From Adiantum capillus-veneris (Eukaryota > Streptophyta > Polypodiopsida > Polypodiales > Pteridaceae), in contig CM043944.1 of the NCBI GenBank assembly GCA_014529385.2, positions 68,990,895-69,054,894 on the forward strand: a DNA stretch of 64,000 nt, given 5' to 3'. Below are positions 40,396-52,210 of the stretch, piece by piece. Made by a program: the position numbers and the translations under genes. Positions within the stretch are counted from its first letter, which is position 1, and every line of letters begins with the position of its first letter. The notes under the pieces are model-generated. The model saw nothing but the letters and a program-made list of their open reading frames with translations. It ran no database searches and was not told the DNA's origin.

Positions 40396-41260
40396 TTGGT
40401 TGAGAATACATTGAAGTCATCCATAAATCTAGCTAGAAATCTGTGTAAGAATTCACTGAATATCTCCATCATACAACATTGGAATGTTAAATGGCATGAC
40501 TAAATACATGAATGTACCCATTCAGTAACAGAAGTGGTTTTTCTCCTATCTTCAAGAGACTTCTTTACCTGGTTTTAGCCACTATAGCCATCCATAAAAC
40601 TATACATATCATGGCCTACAATATCATCAAGAATCATGTCAGTGAAGGGTAGTAGAAAGGGATCTTTGATAGTTTGAGCATTCAATTTCTTATAGTCCAC
40701 ACAAACTTTGAGTTTCCCATTCTCTTTTGTTACGATCACTATAGGGAATAGCCAATCACTACTCGCGACTTCTGTGATGAATCCGGCTTTCAAAAGGTTG
40801 TCATTTTTCTCTTTGAACTTCTTAGCATAGTTCGGACTCATTCTGTACCTCTACAGATGTACTGGTTTGGTATCTGGCTTCAGAGGTATTCAGCGCTGGT
40901 AAACCTCTGGATCTACACCTTTCAAATCAATATGCTCCCATGCAAATACATCTTTGTATTTTTGGAACATAAGTCTGGATTTTTCTTTCAGTTCTGGGTT
41001 CAAATGCTTCTTCACCTTGATTAATCGAGAACTTTCTTCAAAACCCAAATTCCATTATTCAATCTCTTCATCATCTGGGAGCAGCCAATTTGGGCCACCT
41101 CCCTTCCTTTTGGTTAACTCCGCAACATAATCCCAGGATGGATCTGTTAGTTCTGGATTCTCATTCTGAACTCTAGTGACCTCATCATCTCTGACAGTCG
41201 ACAACTCAACTGCTCTGGCATCAGCTTCAGCTTTTCTCCGCTATCTGATAAACTTTGTTG
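40396..41260 (-). pseudogene. Element C pol, 5' part: RT N-terminal half
   Basis: Minus-strand reading: a linker (WLLPDDEEIE, HLNPELKEKSRLMFQKYKDVFAW), then KKFKEKNDNLLKAGFITEV, FPIVIVTKENGKLKVCVDYK, LLPFTDMILDDIVGHDMYSF and DGYSG. Between 40560 and 40450 the text is decayed. RFMDDFNVFSTKE (FMDD at 40416-40427) then abuts the copia-type insertion. The other half of RT resumes at 18470. Upstream of 41260 no gag is recognisable. Confidence 0.85.
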
Positions 41261-41511
41261 CTTAAAGCAAAGTCTTCGTGATATCTTCTAATTTGATCGT
41301 CAATGTCTGAATTCGATCACAGATTTTAGTATAGATCTCTTCTCTCTCCTCGTGAGAATTATCATTAGAGTTGAATGGACCGCCTGCATCCAGATGACTG
41401 TATAGCAAAAAAACTCTTTGTCTCTACCCGCCTTGGATCTGACACACGACATCAAGATGACCGCAATAGAAAAAAATTCCTTTGTCTCTGTTGGTCTTGG
41501 CGCTGACACAC

Positions 41512-41517
<6 letters not shown>

Positions 41518-41580
<63 letters not shown>
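41518..41580. repeat. (CT)n microsatellite
   Basis: About 30 CT units. Spurious LSLSLS and RERERE frames arise from it. Confidence 0.95.
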
Positions 41581-41582
<2 letters not shown>

Positions 41583-41586
41583 CACG

Positions 41587-41990
41587 AAATATCTTTGATA
41601 TGTTTGGATGATTTTTTGTGAAAGAGTACTTTCATATAGTGACATGCATGATTCTTTAAGGCTCCAATCTCCCTGCATGGTAGGTCAAATAGAGCAAGAT
41701 ATATATATATGATTTGTCGGATGATTCGAATGTTGGATGTTGGTAGTCTCATATTGTAAATGTTAAACCAAACATTCTTTTAAAGTAGATTTTTAAATCT
41801 CTCTCTCTTCCCCACATACAGACACATACACATATATAAAGTCATATCATCAAATACATTAACTAGTCACAGAATTTTTATCTTTGATAGGTTTGGATGA
41901 TTTTTTTGTGAAAGAGTACTCTTATATAGTGACATGCATGATTCTTTAAGGCTCTAATTCCCTCCATGTCAAATGAGATAGAGCAAGATG
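41587..41990 (+). repeat. Duplicated ~115-bp segment
   Basis: 41587-41702 and 41876-41990 share TTTGGATGATTTTTTGTGAAAGAGTACT and GACATGCATGATTCTTTAAGGCTC with small changes. Offset about 290 bp. Confidence 0.8.
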
Positions 41991-42204
41991 TATTGTAAGG
42001 AGGTATGCTTTTGGATCCCTTTGAATGAGGTTCTCTGAGAATGCATAGGAAAAAAGTTAATAGCTCAAAGTCTTTTAAAATGTATATTTATAAGCTTTGC
42101 AAGTGACTTTTTAGTTAAAAATGATAATTATCCATTTCTATTTTTTGTACCTTAATTGCTATGGCTAAATTTTGTATACTTTTAATCATAATAGAAATTA
42201 ATAG

Positions 42205-42320
42205 TGTGGTGTGTGGCCAGACGGCTAGAGTGTGAACCTACTTGTAACTACCTTTGATGTTAATATAAGGAGCTGCTCTCGGATGCAAGAGGCAAGCATA
42301 CTTTGGTCTTAATCCTAGAT
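42205..42320 (+). repeat. ~115-bp repeat, copy 1
   Basis: GTGTGGCCAGACGGCTAGAGTGTGAACCTACTTGTAACTACC through GGTCTTAAT. A second copy at 44541-44648 is about 90% alike. The first part looks like a tRNA A-box region (TGGCC.GA.GGCT.GAGTG), but no B box follows. Confidence 0.75.
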
Positions 42321-42417
42321 TGGTGGAGGAGACCGGCGAGGGTTAGTTAGAAACACTTTTCTTGATTTTCTTCTGGAATACCTACGATTAAGCGATGGCA
42401 ATCCTGCTTGACACTGG

Positions 42418-42418
<1 letters not shown>

Positions 42419-42508
<90 letters not shown>
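42419..42508. repeat. (GA)n microsatellite
   Basis: About 44 GA units. Confidence 0.95.
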
Positions 42509-42512
<4 letters not shown>

Positions 42513-42946
42513 CTATCGCTGCTTAAAGCTCATGAAAGGCGTCACTTTCTTGGTGCCCTTCTATGCCCGTTATCACATTCTCCCCTGCTAGTGACGCACA
42601 TGGCATTTTGTTTTGACAGAGGATAGATGGTGCTCGTGCTCTTCTGCGCCCTCAATTGGGTGGTGGTGAAAGTCCACTAGCTTGAGAGTTTGAGTGCCAA
42701 TACAGGCGCTTGGAAGAATCGAAGCTAGTCTGGGCCACCTATGTTGCAGTCATTTGCATGATGGCGCCTCGTGAGTCAGCTTGCGGAAGCCTCGCAGTCA
42801 CTTTTTCTGTGGTTGTTATCGAAGATTAAAGGCGAGCAGCCAGTAGCGCCATGGCCACCTTTGCCGCTAGAGCAACTGCTCATGCATCAATGTTGCAACC
42901 ATCATTGATGGAGACTTACCTCAACATCATGAGCTTCTGCGGGGGA

Positions 42947-43053
42947 GGTGCCGCATACCTAGCTAGGTACGATTGGGGGCAGGGGACCATCGGCTTAGTG
43001 GGGGGGCCGGTGGTCCACTACCCCCAATCGTACCTAGCTAGGTATGCGGTGCC
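42947..43053. ncRNA. 107-nt near-perfect hairpin (pre-miRNA-like or foldback element)
   Basis: Arms 42947-42979 and 43021-43053 pair over 33 bp with two mismatches (GGTGCCGC against GGCACCGC). The inner arms 42984-42994 and 43006-43016 pair over 11 bp with one G-U. The 4-nt internal loop and 11-nt terminal loop give a compact rod. The arms also contain the palindrome ACCTAGCTAGGT. A long, almost perfect stem is typical of a young plant miRNA locus or a small foldback element. Direction of transcription is unknown, and no TSD is evident. Confidence 0.5.
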
Positions 43054-43059
43054 TCTCGA

Positions 43060-44500
43060 GCAAGGGGTCATGATGTTATGCATTGTATGAAAAACACTGA
43101 GAAAGACTCCGTTTTCCTACATGAGAAAATTTCTAAATCTTCTTGTGATATATGGGGCCGCTGTCCCGTCAGTTGGATTATGGTCAAACACCTGGCAACT
43201 CAGGGCTGCGGGAAAAGGTTATGATCACTCTATTATGTGGAAAACTTCATGCATGCAACTTTCAATGCATAATCTGAGAAAGTACAGGGAACAATTATCG
43301 AAATAGCAGTAGCAAGCAGATCAGTGAAGGAAGTTTGCGTGGGACAAAATATTGGACTACTATCAACCCTAGCTACTGTGTCAACAGCAATCAGAGATCG
43401 TCTTGGTCTTCATGGCGAAAATGCCACCAACACTTTCATATGAATAGCTAGTGCAATCAAAATCTCTCTTGCATCCACCCTCAGTCGGCCGGTCATAGCA
43501 ATGTGTTTGTTAATAGTGCATTCAATTTGGTTGTGATTTTACCCCGATTTTTGTCTTCTGGGGCAGGCTTGGCTACTCAATTGAAGTTCATCAGGAAAGG
43601 TTGTGCAACGATGATGAAGGCTACATGTGACGATGATCAAGGCTACACAATCAGAAACTATGTTGAGATTGACCATACGGCCAAAGATTCCAGTTTTTAG
43701 TTGTTGTGTCCGGTCATCGTGGGCTTCCTCAGACAAACAAGCCTCTCAAACAAAGCTCGCATGCCTTCATTTTCCATGCCTACGCATCAATCATGTGCAT
43801 TGGTATACAGATGGAACACCTATGCTTGTGCATCCACAATTTGTCGCGCTTACTTCATGCAACACATTCCCTTGCTCCAACATCGCCCAATTCTTATTGT
43901 GTTTGGATTTTTACGATTGCTTCATAAAGATCCTTTTTTTATTCTTGATCATGATGTCGCAGTTCAAGGTGTCAAGACCAGTCCAATGGAAACAAAGAAA
44001 AGTCCTCATTCCAGTATTCTATGGGTGAAAGTTTTCTTGTTGGCAAATTGAGTTGCTATAGCATCACTACAGAGGTGCTTCTTGTCGACGAGAGAAGTCA
44101 AGAGATGCAGATCACGACAACTTTACTCCCTTCTCACTTTCAGTTAATTGGTTTTTCTTGAAAAGTTTCAATTTTCTTCTTCAATTTAGAACTTCTTCTA
44201 GCAAAATGTTTTTCCATTTAATTAAGCATCAAGTCAAGCCCACCAAACCCCTTATAGAGATGGATGTATGTCGCAAAAATATCACCCCCAGGCCTTGGTC
44301 CTTCCTCGTCTTGTCCATGTCATTGGGATAGCGACCTAATGTTTGCACAAACGAGATGTATGAGTTCCATGCCTTGACGATGTCGGCATGATGATGAGTC
44401 TAGTCCCCAAGTTCAGTCCCAAGCCCTTTAGTCGTTTTATGATCACTCCCCCCGGATGAGGCATTGGAGTTGATCCCTTCCTGTCGAGTCCATTCTCAGT
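43060..44500. other. No gene recognised
   Basis: Several short open frames on the plus strand (43503-43700, 43627-44051) show no domain and are mutually overlapping. No repeat other than those listed. Confidence 0.5.
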
Positions 44501-44540
44501 GCAAATTGTAAAAAAGATGTCCATCTTTTTTCTCCCTAAG

Positions 44541-44648
44541 TGGTGTGTGGCCGGATGGCTCGAGTGTGAACCTACTTGTAACTACCTCTCATGTTAATCT
44601 AAGGAGCTTCTCTCGGATGCAAGAGGCAAGCCTAGTTTGGTCTTAATG
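44541..44648 (+). repeat. ~115-bp repeat, copy 2
   Basis: Second copy of the 42205-42320 sequence, same orientation. Also followed within 100 bp by a dinucleotide microsatellite. Confidence 0.75.
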
Positions 44649-44728
44649 CCGTGTACGTTACAATAGCTTAAATTTTGTAAATCTACCCTTTACATTAAGG
44701 GCTAAGTAAAACTTTTCTTTTAGACACT

Positions 44729-44760
<32 letters not shown>
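44729..44760. repeat. (CT)n microsatellite
   Basis: About 15 TC units, followed by a C run. Confidence 0.9.
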
Positions 44761-45431
44761 GCCCCCCCTCTCAGATTAATATGAGTTTTAACGTTTTTAA
44801 AATAGATTTTTAACTCTCATGACCCCTCAATAGTCACTTTTTTTCCTTTTAAAGGATCATGTGAAGACTTCACCTTGTTTTACAGAGAATTGTGATTGTA
44901 TCATTGATCTTTTATATGGAGTGGGTCGATTAGGCAAGGTGAAGTACTGAGTTGGAAAGGTATTATTTTGGTATCATTAATGATAATGACCTTTGAGTAT
45001 TCTTAGAATGTTACCCTACACAACAGTGGCATAGTAGTAGACATTTATATCGTTTCTTCTTCATTCAACTAGATACTTTATTTTAGGACATGTTTTTTTT
45101 TTAATAAAAGAATAAAGTTTTTATAGGGATTTTGGGTTTTTTCCTTGCATTGTCAAAGGCTCATTCACATTTAGAAATTTTCCTTTTGGTAAAGTTTTTT
45201 CATCCTATTTGGCATGCTGTAAATACATAACTTTTTCTATTTTCTTTGCGGTATAATCATATAATTCCACATCTATTTGTTGGGTTTCAAGCCCAACTGC
45301 CCGTGGGAATTAGCTCTTAGAGCATGCAAATGAAACTCCACTTATTTTAGAAGTGTGTATGGAAAGGCCTCTTTTGTAAGTAAGGCTTATGCTCCACAAA
45401 TTAATAATGTGTTCTTTTTTTTTTGTCAAAT

Positions 45432-45433
<2 letters not shown>

Positions 45434-45466
<33 letters not shown>
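45434..45466. repeat. (CT)n microsatellite
   Basis: About 16 TC units. Confidence 0.9.
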
Positions 45467-45469
<3 letters not shown>

Positions 45470-45814
45470 CTTGTTGTTTGTTTCACGCCCCGAGAAATCC
45501 ATGGCTACTGCTTTTTGCTAGCACCTACCATAGCTTCCAAGCCTATCACTATCTCCTTAACCTCTTCCTGATGCATGCAAGGTACAACACAACGTGAGGA
45601 ATGAAAATATACTATTGTAAAAGTGGCCTTCTATTCAATCGAAGATTGACCTCATCGTCATAAAAACCTAGTGCCACCAATAATCTAGTGCTATGATTGT
45701 TGCAAGAAGGGTAAAAAATTTCAAGATCAATCTCCTAAATTCCATTATAATAAAAGAAAAACTCCCATCAACATGGTGGGAGTACTTCTATCAAGCCATC
45801 AAACAAGCACATAT

Positions 45815-46030
45815 TTTCACATGGGATACAACATGGTCTAGGAACTCAAGGAGTTTGGTTTAGCTAGTGTGGAGCAAAGTATATGAGGATCTCTCTTACT
45901 CGTGTCACTAAGTATTTGTAGCTACCTCCACACACAAGTACATCTTGTACTGGAAGGATCGTATTTTTTTGCATATCCATTTTTGAGAAATATTCTACAT
46001 GTGGAGAATATGAGCCTCTCGGACTGACAT
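45815..46030 (+). pseudogene. Coding relic of unknown family, copy 1
   Basis: The plus strand reads TWDTTWSRNSRSLV, VWSK.YE and VFVATSTHKYILYWKD with several stops. The same text in better shape occurs on the minus strand at 63530-63745. Matching amino acids despite nucleotide differences point to an old protein-coding repeat. Family not recognised. Confidence 0.5.
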
Positions 46031-46811
46031 TTGCACCCGTTGTATCAATTATGTGTTGCGACAAAGTCCTCAGGTCCTTCTCAAATCCATTTGCTAGCCA
46101 ATGCAAGGAGCATGTGTCTGAGTAAGTGGAAGGACAGAGAGTGTGGCTAGAGTAAGGGGTAGTTAGCAAAGAGAGCAAGACGAAAGGGAAGAAAGACAAA
46201 GTGGGAGAAGAGAGACAAAAAGATAATAAGTGCTCTCTTGATAGGAGGAGAGAGAGAGTCGATGGGGTAGAGAGAGAATGTGGAGGAGAAGAGGGATATA
46301 AAACATTCTTAGAATTCAGGGGATGATGTTTTTAAACCTTAGAATTGGTTAAGAGTAAGTTCTCACCAAGGCAAGCCGAAAGTCATTTTCAGAGTCGAAC
46401 CAAAAACTTGCCGCCAAGCTTGCAATGAGAATCCACCTTTGCTAGAGCATGCATCAAGGCTCATTAAGATTTGTAACTTGCATTGAGGAAAAATTTACAA
46501 ATTAAACTTTTTACATCTCTCAAATACAAAAAATTACCTGAAAAATCAAAGAATATCAAAATAAAAATAAAAATGAAAAAGAATCAAAAAATTCACAAAA
46601 AATTTGTAAGGCCTTAGGAAATCATTGAAAATTGTATTGGGACACATTCAACATATACAAGCATGTCAAAAATAGTAGATTCTACCAAAAATACTAATTA
46701 CAATAAAATTATCAAATGGACCCTCAAAAATACCAAAATGGATAAAACTCAACCAATGAGAGTACAAAAGAATTCCAAATCATGTTGTTATTATGCATTA
46801 AAAAGAGCTCA

Positions 46812-48158
46812 TTAACACTAGAATGGTAATAGGACACTTTTATGACCTTGGACACTTTTGTGTCCTGTTAAGTGACCATTTTGCTTGAATTATTTGAAGA
46901 GTATGAAAATGAATTTTTAGTTGCTATATATCCACAAAGTTGCCTTATGAGCTGAAAAAAACTTAGCTTTTTTTTTTAGTATCGATCTCACCATTAACCT
47001 TACTCTTGCATAACATTTTTGAACCTAAACTGTGTGAAAAAACGGGTCCTGTTTTTGGCTTTTTTTCAATTTTTGACAACTATACCACTCTAAACTTCAT
47101 GTTTGTGAGGTTTAGATGGCTAGAGGTTAGGCCTTCATAGTTCTCAACATGTTTTGATGCTTGTAGGGAGAGCTAAGTGTTAAAATTGAAAGTTATGACC
47201 AATTTACAAGAATTGCATAATCATCTTTTTTTTGGCCAAAATCAGCAATTTTATGATTTTTTTGGTGGCTTTCTTGATATCCAAATTCAATTTTGATTGT
47301 GTAAGTGTAATGTATAACATAAAGCTAATATTCCTTGAATTTTGGGGGACCTAATATGCTATATAGCATAGTATATGATGATGGTTGAGTTTCTTGATTG
47401 CTGAAGAATACGATACATTTTAGAGTAGCAAGTATAACTTTCTCAATATTGCTAGTTTCTTAGGCCAATTGTGTGTATTTTGTAGGTAGTAACCATATCT
47501 AATCATAGACTACAAACTTGGCTAGATATTGAGTAGTTTCTATGGGTTTCTAGAGGTCATAATGCTAAACCCAGTTTTTTCATGTTTGCTGTATTTAGCA
47601 CTTTATCATTGCCCCCAAGGTTCCAATTGTAAGAGATCCATTATCCTTTTGACATGCTCCATGGCTCCTTTTGAATCCAGAGGCCCAAAGGGAACTAAGA
47701 AAACATGTATATAGTATTCGTATTGAGCGTGACTATAGAAACTTTGATGATAGGTCCGCAGAATGGCAAAAATGAAACTTTTTTGTACCTATTTTTTTTC
47801 CCAAAAAAAATTTAGTGAGGTAAAAGCAACCATATGTTTTGGTCACCAACCCATTAAAGTTAACGGGGCATTTTATCTCGTGTCCTACAAAAATATCCAC
47901 TCTTATTTATATGCAATCAACCGTAAGAAATTGTTGTTTTGGGCAAAATGCACTGGTCCATCAACTTTGGAGGCTTGTAGTGACCAAGGGATGAGAAAAA
48001 TTACAAGTTTATCATTTTTTCAATATGTAGTAGTTATTGAACTATAAGCTCATGAAAGTATTTTTCAAAATGAGTGGATCTACTATGGTTTTGGAATTTT
48101 TTCCCAAAACCCTGAAAGGACACTTTTATGTCCTGTTAGGTTACCATTTTAGTGTTAA
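46812..48158 (+). mobile_element. piggyBac-type (TTAA/TIR) transposon, copy 1, apparently non-autonomous
   Basis: Flanked by TTAA (46812-46815, 48155-48158). Terminal inverted repeats begin CACTAGAATGGTAA and end TTACCATTTTAGTG. Just inside both ends are subterminal near-palindromes of the type GGACACTTTTATGTCC (two on the left, one on the right). Small frames inside (47529-47714, 47763-48047) match those of copy 2, but no DDE transposase domain is recognised. At 1.35 kb it is too short for a full piggyBac transposase of about 550-600 residues. It is probably mobilised in trans. Superfamily assignment rests on TTAA and the TIR style. Confidence 0.7.
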
Positions 48159-48169
48159 TGTTGCAGCTT

Positions 48170-51100
48170 ATCAAATTTTTACAAGAGTAATTAGAAATTA
48201 ATGCAAAAATAGCAAAACACTACCAATTTATTTTCGAAATCCAAAAAAACCCAAAAATCTTTTGCAAATTCCACACTCATAGTCAATTGGTGCAACCAAA
48301 CCAAATTTCAATTAAAAGAACAATTTAATTGCCAATTAAATTCACAAAAAAAATCAAGATTAAGCAACAAAATGCGCCAAAGTAGGCTTAATATTTGTGC
48401 AATTAAAGTGTGTAAATTCCTGCTTTGAGGTAAAACATACAACTAGTAGGCATTACACACATCAAAATTTTCAATCAAACATCCAATTAAGCATGCACAT
48501 TCATCACTTTTTATTCACACGCATGCAGACACTAAATATTAGCAAAATTTTATCAATTTTTAGGTGCCCACACAGAAGCGTTAATCATGTCAAATTTTCA
48601 CATTCATCACAAAAATGCCTAATTAAAAAATTCTCATCGATTTCTAGGTGTACACACACAAATTTCAATCATGTCAAATTTACTCATTCAACACAAAAAT
48701 GTCTAATTGGCATAGCCCATATCATAAGTCAACCATCACATTTTGCAAGTCCCTAACTACATATTGGATTTTAGGGCACACATAAAGGCAACCTAGTACA
48801 CACACTCCAAGAACTAGGCATGCATACACTTAATTAGGTTGCACACACACTTAATATTAATGCACGTATTCACAATTGAATCATTCAAGCATACATTTGG
48901 AAGATCAATAAACAAAATTACCAAGTGAAATCGCCATTTTTGCACATTTGATCCTAGGAAAAATACGGCATTACGATGGCATGCAAATGCACCAATTAGA
49001 AGACCAAAAACATCAAATTAACAACGGCTATGCTTATTGTACATGTTCTAACTCCAATGGAACCATCAAATTCTGATTGCTCGATGTCTAGGTCAATTTC
49101 ATTGATGCTCCAAATCCCTAACCTTGCATTCCAAACTCAAACAATGGTTATGGGATTAGCACAAATCGGCATTGTAAAAATGCTACTCAACCTCGAACTA
49201 GGAAATTATCAAAGCATGAGCACCAAAAGTTTGTCTAATTAGTAGACAATTAGTGTGTAAGTTAGCAAAAATTAGTGAAATTAGCAAGGGGTTAGTGAGA
49301 ATTAGAGGCTATAGTCATACAATTAGAGATATATGGTATTAAACTAGGGGAAATTGAACACTTTCCATATGCACATAAATCCACACTCCACAAAACAACA
49401 AACAAACAAAGAAATTTAGTGAGAGAACCTATATGATTATGCCATAATTACATTAGTGTAAGCCATTGATCCTCAACAATGGTTCCAAATGTAGCGGGTA
49501 TCATCGTAGTATATCTTCAATGAACAACATAAAAATTTCATTCCAAAGTAATCAGCTACACACACATACACACATGATGGATGATCTAATCATGACAACA
49601 TGAACGGTTAACTCTATGAGATGAGCTTCTCAGTCTATCGAGAGGCCATGCCACAACGTTGGAAATCTCCACATTCACTTCTCTTCACCTCAATCAAATC
49701 AATCACACAAACTAACGATTACAATGATGCGCAACATCACTAATCCCATCATGCAAAAGAGTAATCACAAGCACAGACACAATGAACTATCAATCATACA
49801 CTCTCAAAGCAAATCTACATTCACACATAAAAAACAGAGGGAAGTCACAAAAGATTAGAGAGAAATTAATCACTAGTTTCTTAAGACCTAGCTAACTAAG
49901 TTGCATTACACGCTATACAAGATACATATAATATGCCATATACGAGTGTGTTATACATTACCCAATATTATATGGGTGTATTATATGATTCCACGTCAAC
50001 AAAAATGGGCAACCATATATTTTTCTAGCTTTTTGACTATAAACAACTTTGATCAAAAAATAGTTTGTACAAAAAAAAATTAGATAAAAAAATACACTGC
50101 TCGAAAAAAAACTATAAATAGCGGTAGTGCGCCTTGTTAAAAACATTATTCATAACAGATGCTATTCTATGTCAGAGAATGAGAAAAAAATATTTTAAAT
50201 AAAAAATCAAAAACCATTTGAAATGTAATGAGTATTTTAATATTACATTTGTTTAAAATAAATTTATTTTTTTTATAAAAATTTGATTGATTTTTTCTTG
50301 GGGTCAAATTGTGTAAGCTTTGTATGTTGTGTACAGCTCAGACTCTCCCTCATACAAGGTGTTTATTTGATTAGAGTAACTTGCTATGTGCTCAGTTTAT
50401 TTACATGTGGAAGTTAATGAGTGATATAATTCAGAGGTTGCCGTTGTGTGCAGAGTGTACTCTCACACAAGGTAATCAATCTACAAAATATAATCGAATA
50501 GAGGTCAGTTTTATTTAGGTCTAGTCGAATTTGATGTGCATATATTTCTTCACCTTAAAATGAACATAGGTAGAAATGTTTATGTCCTTAGTAGAGCCAT
50601 TACACTACACTCTCACTGGAATTAAAATTTAGGAATCTCATGTCCAAATACATTGTTATTTAATTATCTTTATCTAGATTGCTACGTCTAGTGTATTGTG
50701 TGATCGTACACATGCAACAATTGCTGATAGATAAGCGTTCAGAGATCTACCATGGAGTGTAAGGACTTCATGTTCACACTTCAGATAGATCTGCAATTGT
50801 CAAGGTTTGCAATTAATCCTCATGTTACAATAAAAATCAATTGCAAGTCTTGATTAACATGATCGTTTATCGTAATGTGTGAAAGCCGTAAGCTTGTATT
50901 TTAAATAACTCAATATAGTGCAACATGAAATGATGAGATTTATTTTTATTTTTCTAATAAGTGATTAAAATTATCGATTATTCTAATGTGTGAAATCCAA
51001 AAGCTTGCACTTTGGATAAATCAATCTAGTGCAATGTGAGCATTGTAATTGAAATGTTTTGTTTCGAGTGATGAAGCTATTTTGAATTTGAAAACATAAT

Positions 51101-51570
51101 TTGATTTTGACACGAGTTTATACATGAAAAACGATAAGACTATCATTGATTATTGTTAATTGATAATATAGCGTGAGTTCGAGGGTGTCACTATATGTAA
51201 AACCTATATATCACGTACGTTCAAGGACTATTTATAAAACCCCTTAGTTGTGAATTTTTAATCAATAAAAGAGGCCCTTTTTATATTCAGTCTGTAATTT
51301 TTGTATAAGATCATTATTTAGCACCCTTATGTATGTAAAAATGTGAGAAAATATAAAATAAAATAATCCCTAATGTTGAATGCACGTGATATGCATTTTT
51401 TATGTTAGTAACCCCCCTGATAGCGTGAATCTAATTGATAATATAGACAGATTTTGATCACTAGATTGATTGATAGAACATTGCTTGTGTAGTTTCTTTG
51501 CCTTAAATTGTTTTTAACCTCCAATTTGACAGTTGAATTTGTTGTTGCTAGCATATAAAATTCATCTGCC
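48170..51570. other. AT-rich intergenic stretch, no gene
   Basis: No coding domain. A degenerate ~106-bp repeat built on GTGTGAAA.CC.AAGCTTG.A.TTT occurs at about 50876-50930 and 50982-51037. The short frames (for example 48397-48756 and 49030-49242) look random. Confidence 0.55.
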
Positions 51571-51572
51571 AG

Positions 51573-52210
51573 CATGGTGAAAGGACACGAGTGGAGTTTT
51601 TTCCACGAGCTACGTGCCGAGAAGAATACATCTTGTTTGCAATGGAAGACTTGCAACCATGAGTTCAGTGGTAATGCAATCATAATCAAAGAGTATTTTG
51701 TTAAAGTCCCTGGCAACGTGTTGTACGGATTCACCAAGAGATAGTCATGCTAGATTACCAAAGTACGCTCGCATATAAGAGAAAATTTTTGAAGCTAAAA
51801 AGAAAAGTGTTGTTGCTAAACAAGTTGCAATGGATGTTGCAATGTCTATTGCCAATGAGGGGACGGAGCTTGTGTCTATGCAAGCAAATGATCACACTCC
51901 CCAGTTAACTCCTCTTCATGGGCATGCTTCAATGTTAGCAGTAGTAGATCCTAGCACAACTGAAGTTAGTAAATCATAATCGAATGGGCAGATCCTATAT
52001 GACATGTTAGATAAGCAAAGGTTGGTTGAATTGACTTGAAATGGACACTAGCTTTTGTGACGTGCGATATACCATTCAATGTTATGTGCAACACCATATT
52101 TCAAGATTCTTTGATGAGAAAATCCATAAAAGGGTTTGTGCTTCCCGATTATAATAAGACACGCACAGAGTATTTAGATAAAGTAATACATGCACAGAGT
52201 ATTTAGCCCC
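51573..52210 (+). pseudogene. hAT transposase relic (BED finger and DUF659-like region)
   Basis: Near 51573-51720 the plus strand reads GHEWSFFHEL, then WKTCNHEFSGNAIIIKEYFVK and PGNV, the pattern of a plant hAT BED-type finger (C..C…FSGG…KEH…PGNV). Near 52035-52165 it reads LAFVTCDIPFNVMCNTIFQD and GFVLPDYNKTRTEYLDK, the DUF659 signature (IPFNV…F…G…P.Y…R…L). In between are stops and frameshifts. The C-terminal dimerisation domain is not seen. Clear as a relic, inactive. Confidence 0.65.

Noticed and set aside
41418-41752. Ser-Leu and Arg-Glu repeat proteins
   Set aside because: Translations of a (CT)n run on both strands.
42408-42626. Arg-Glu repeat ORF
   Set aside because: Arises from the (GA)n run.
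43503-44051. Overlapping plus-strand ORFs (65-133 codons)
   Set aside because: Three frames open over the same bases with no recognisable motif; likely chance.
45690-45760. Zinc-knuckle-like CYDC…KKGK…
   Set aside because: Only two of four ligands present; no gag text around it.
48397-48756. 119-codon plus-strand ORF
   Set aside because: AT-rich, with internal near-repeats (SSISRCTHTNFNHVKF) that reflect a short DNA repeat; no domain.
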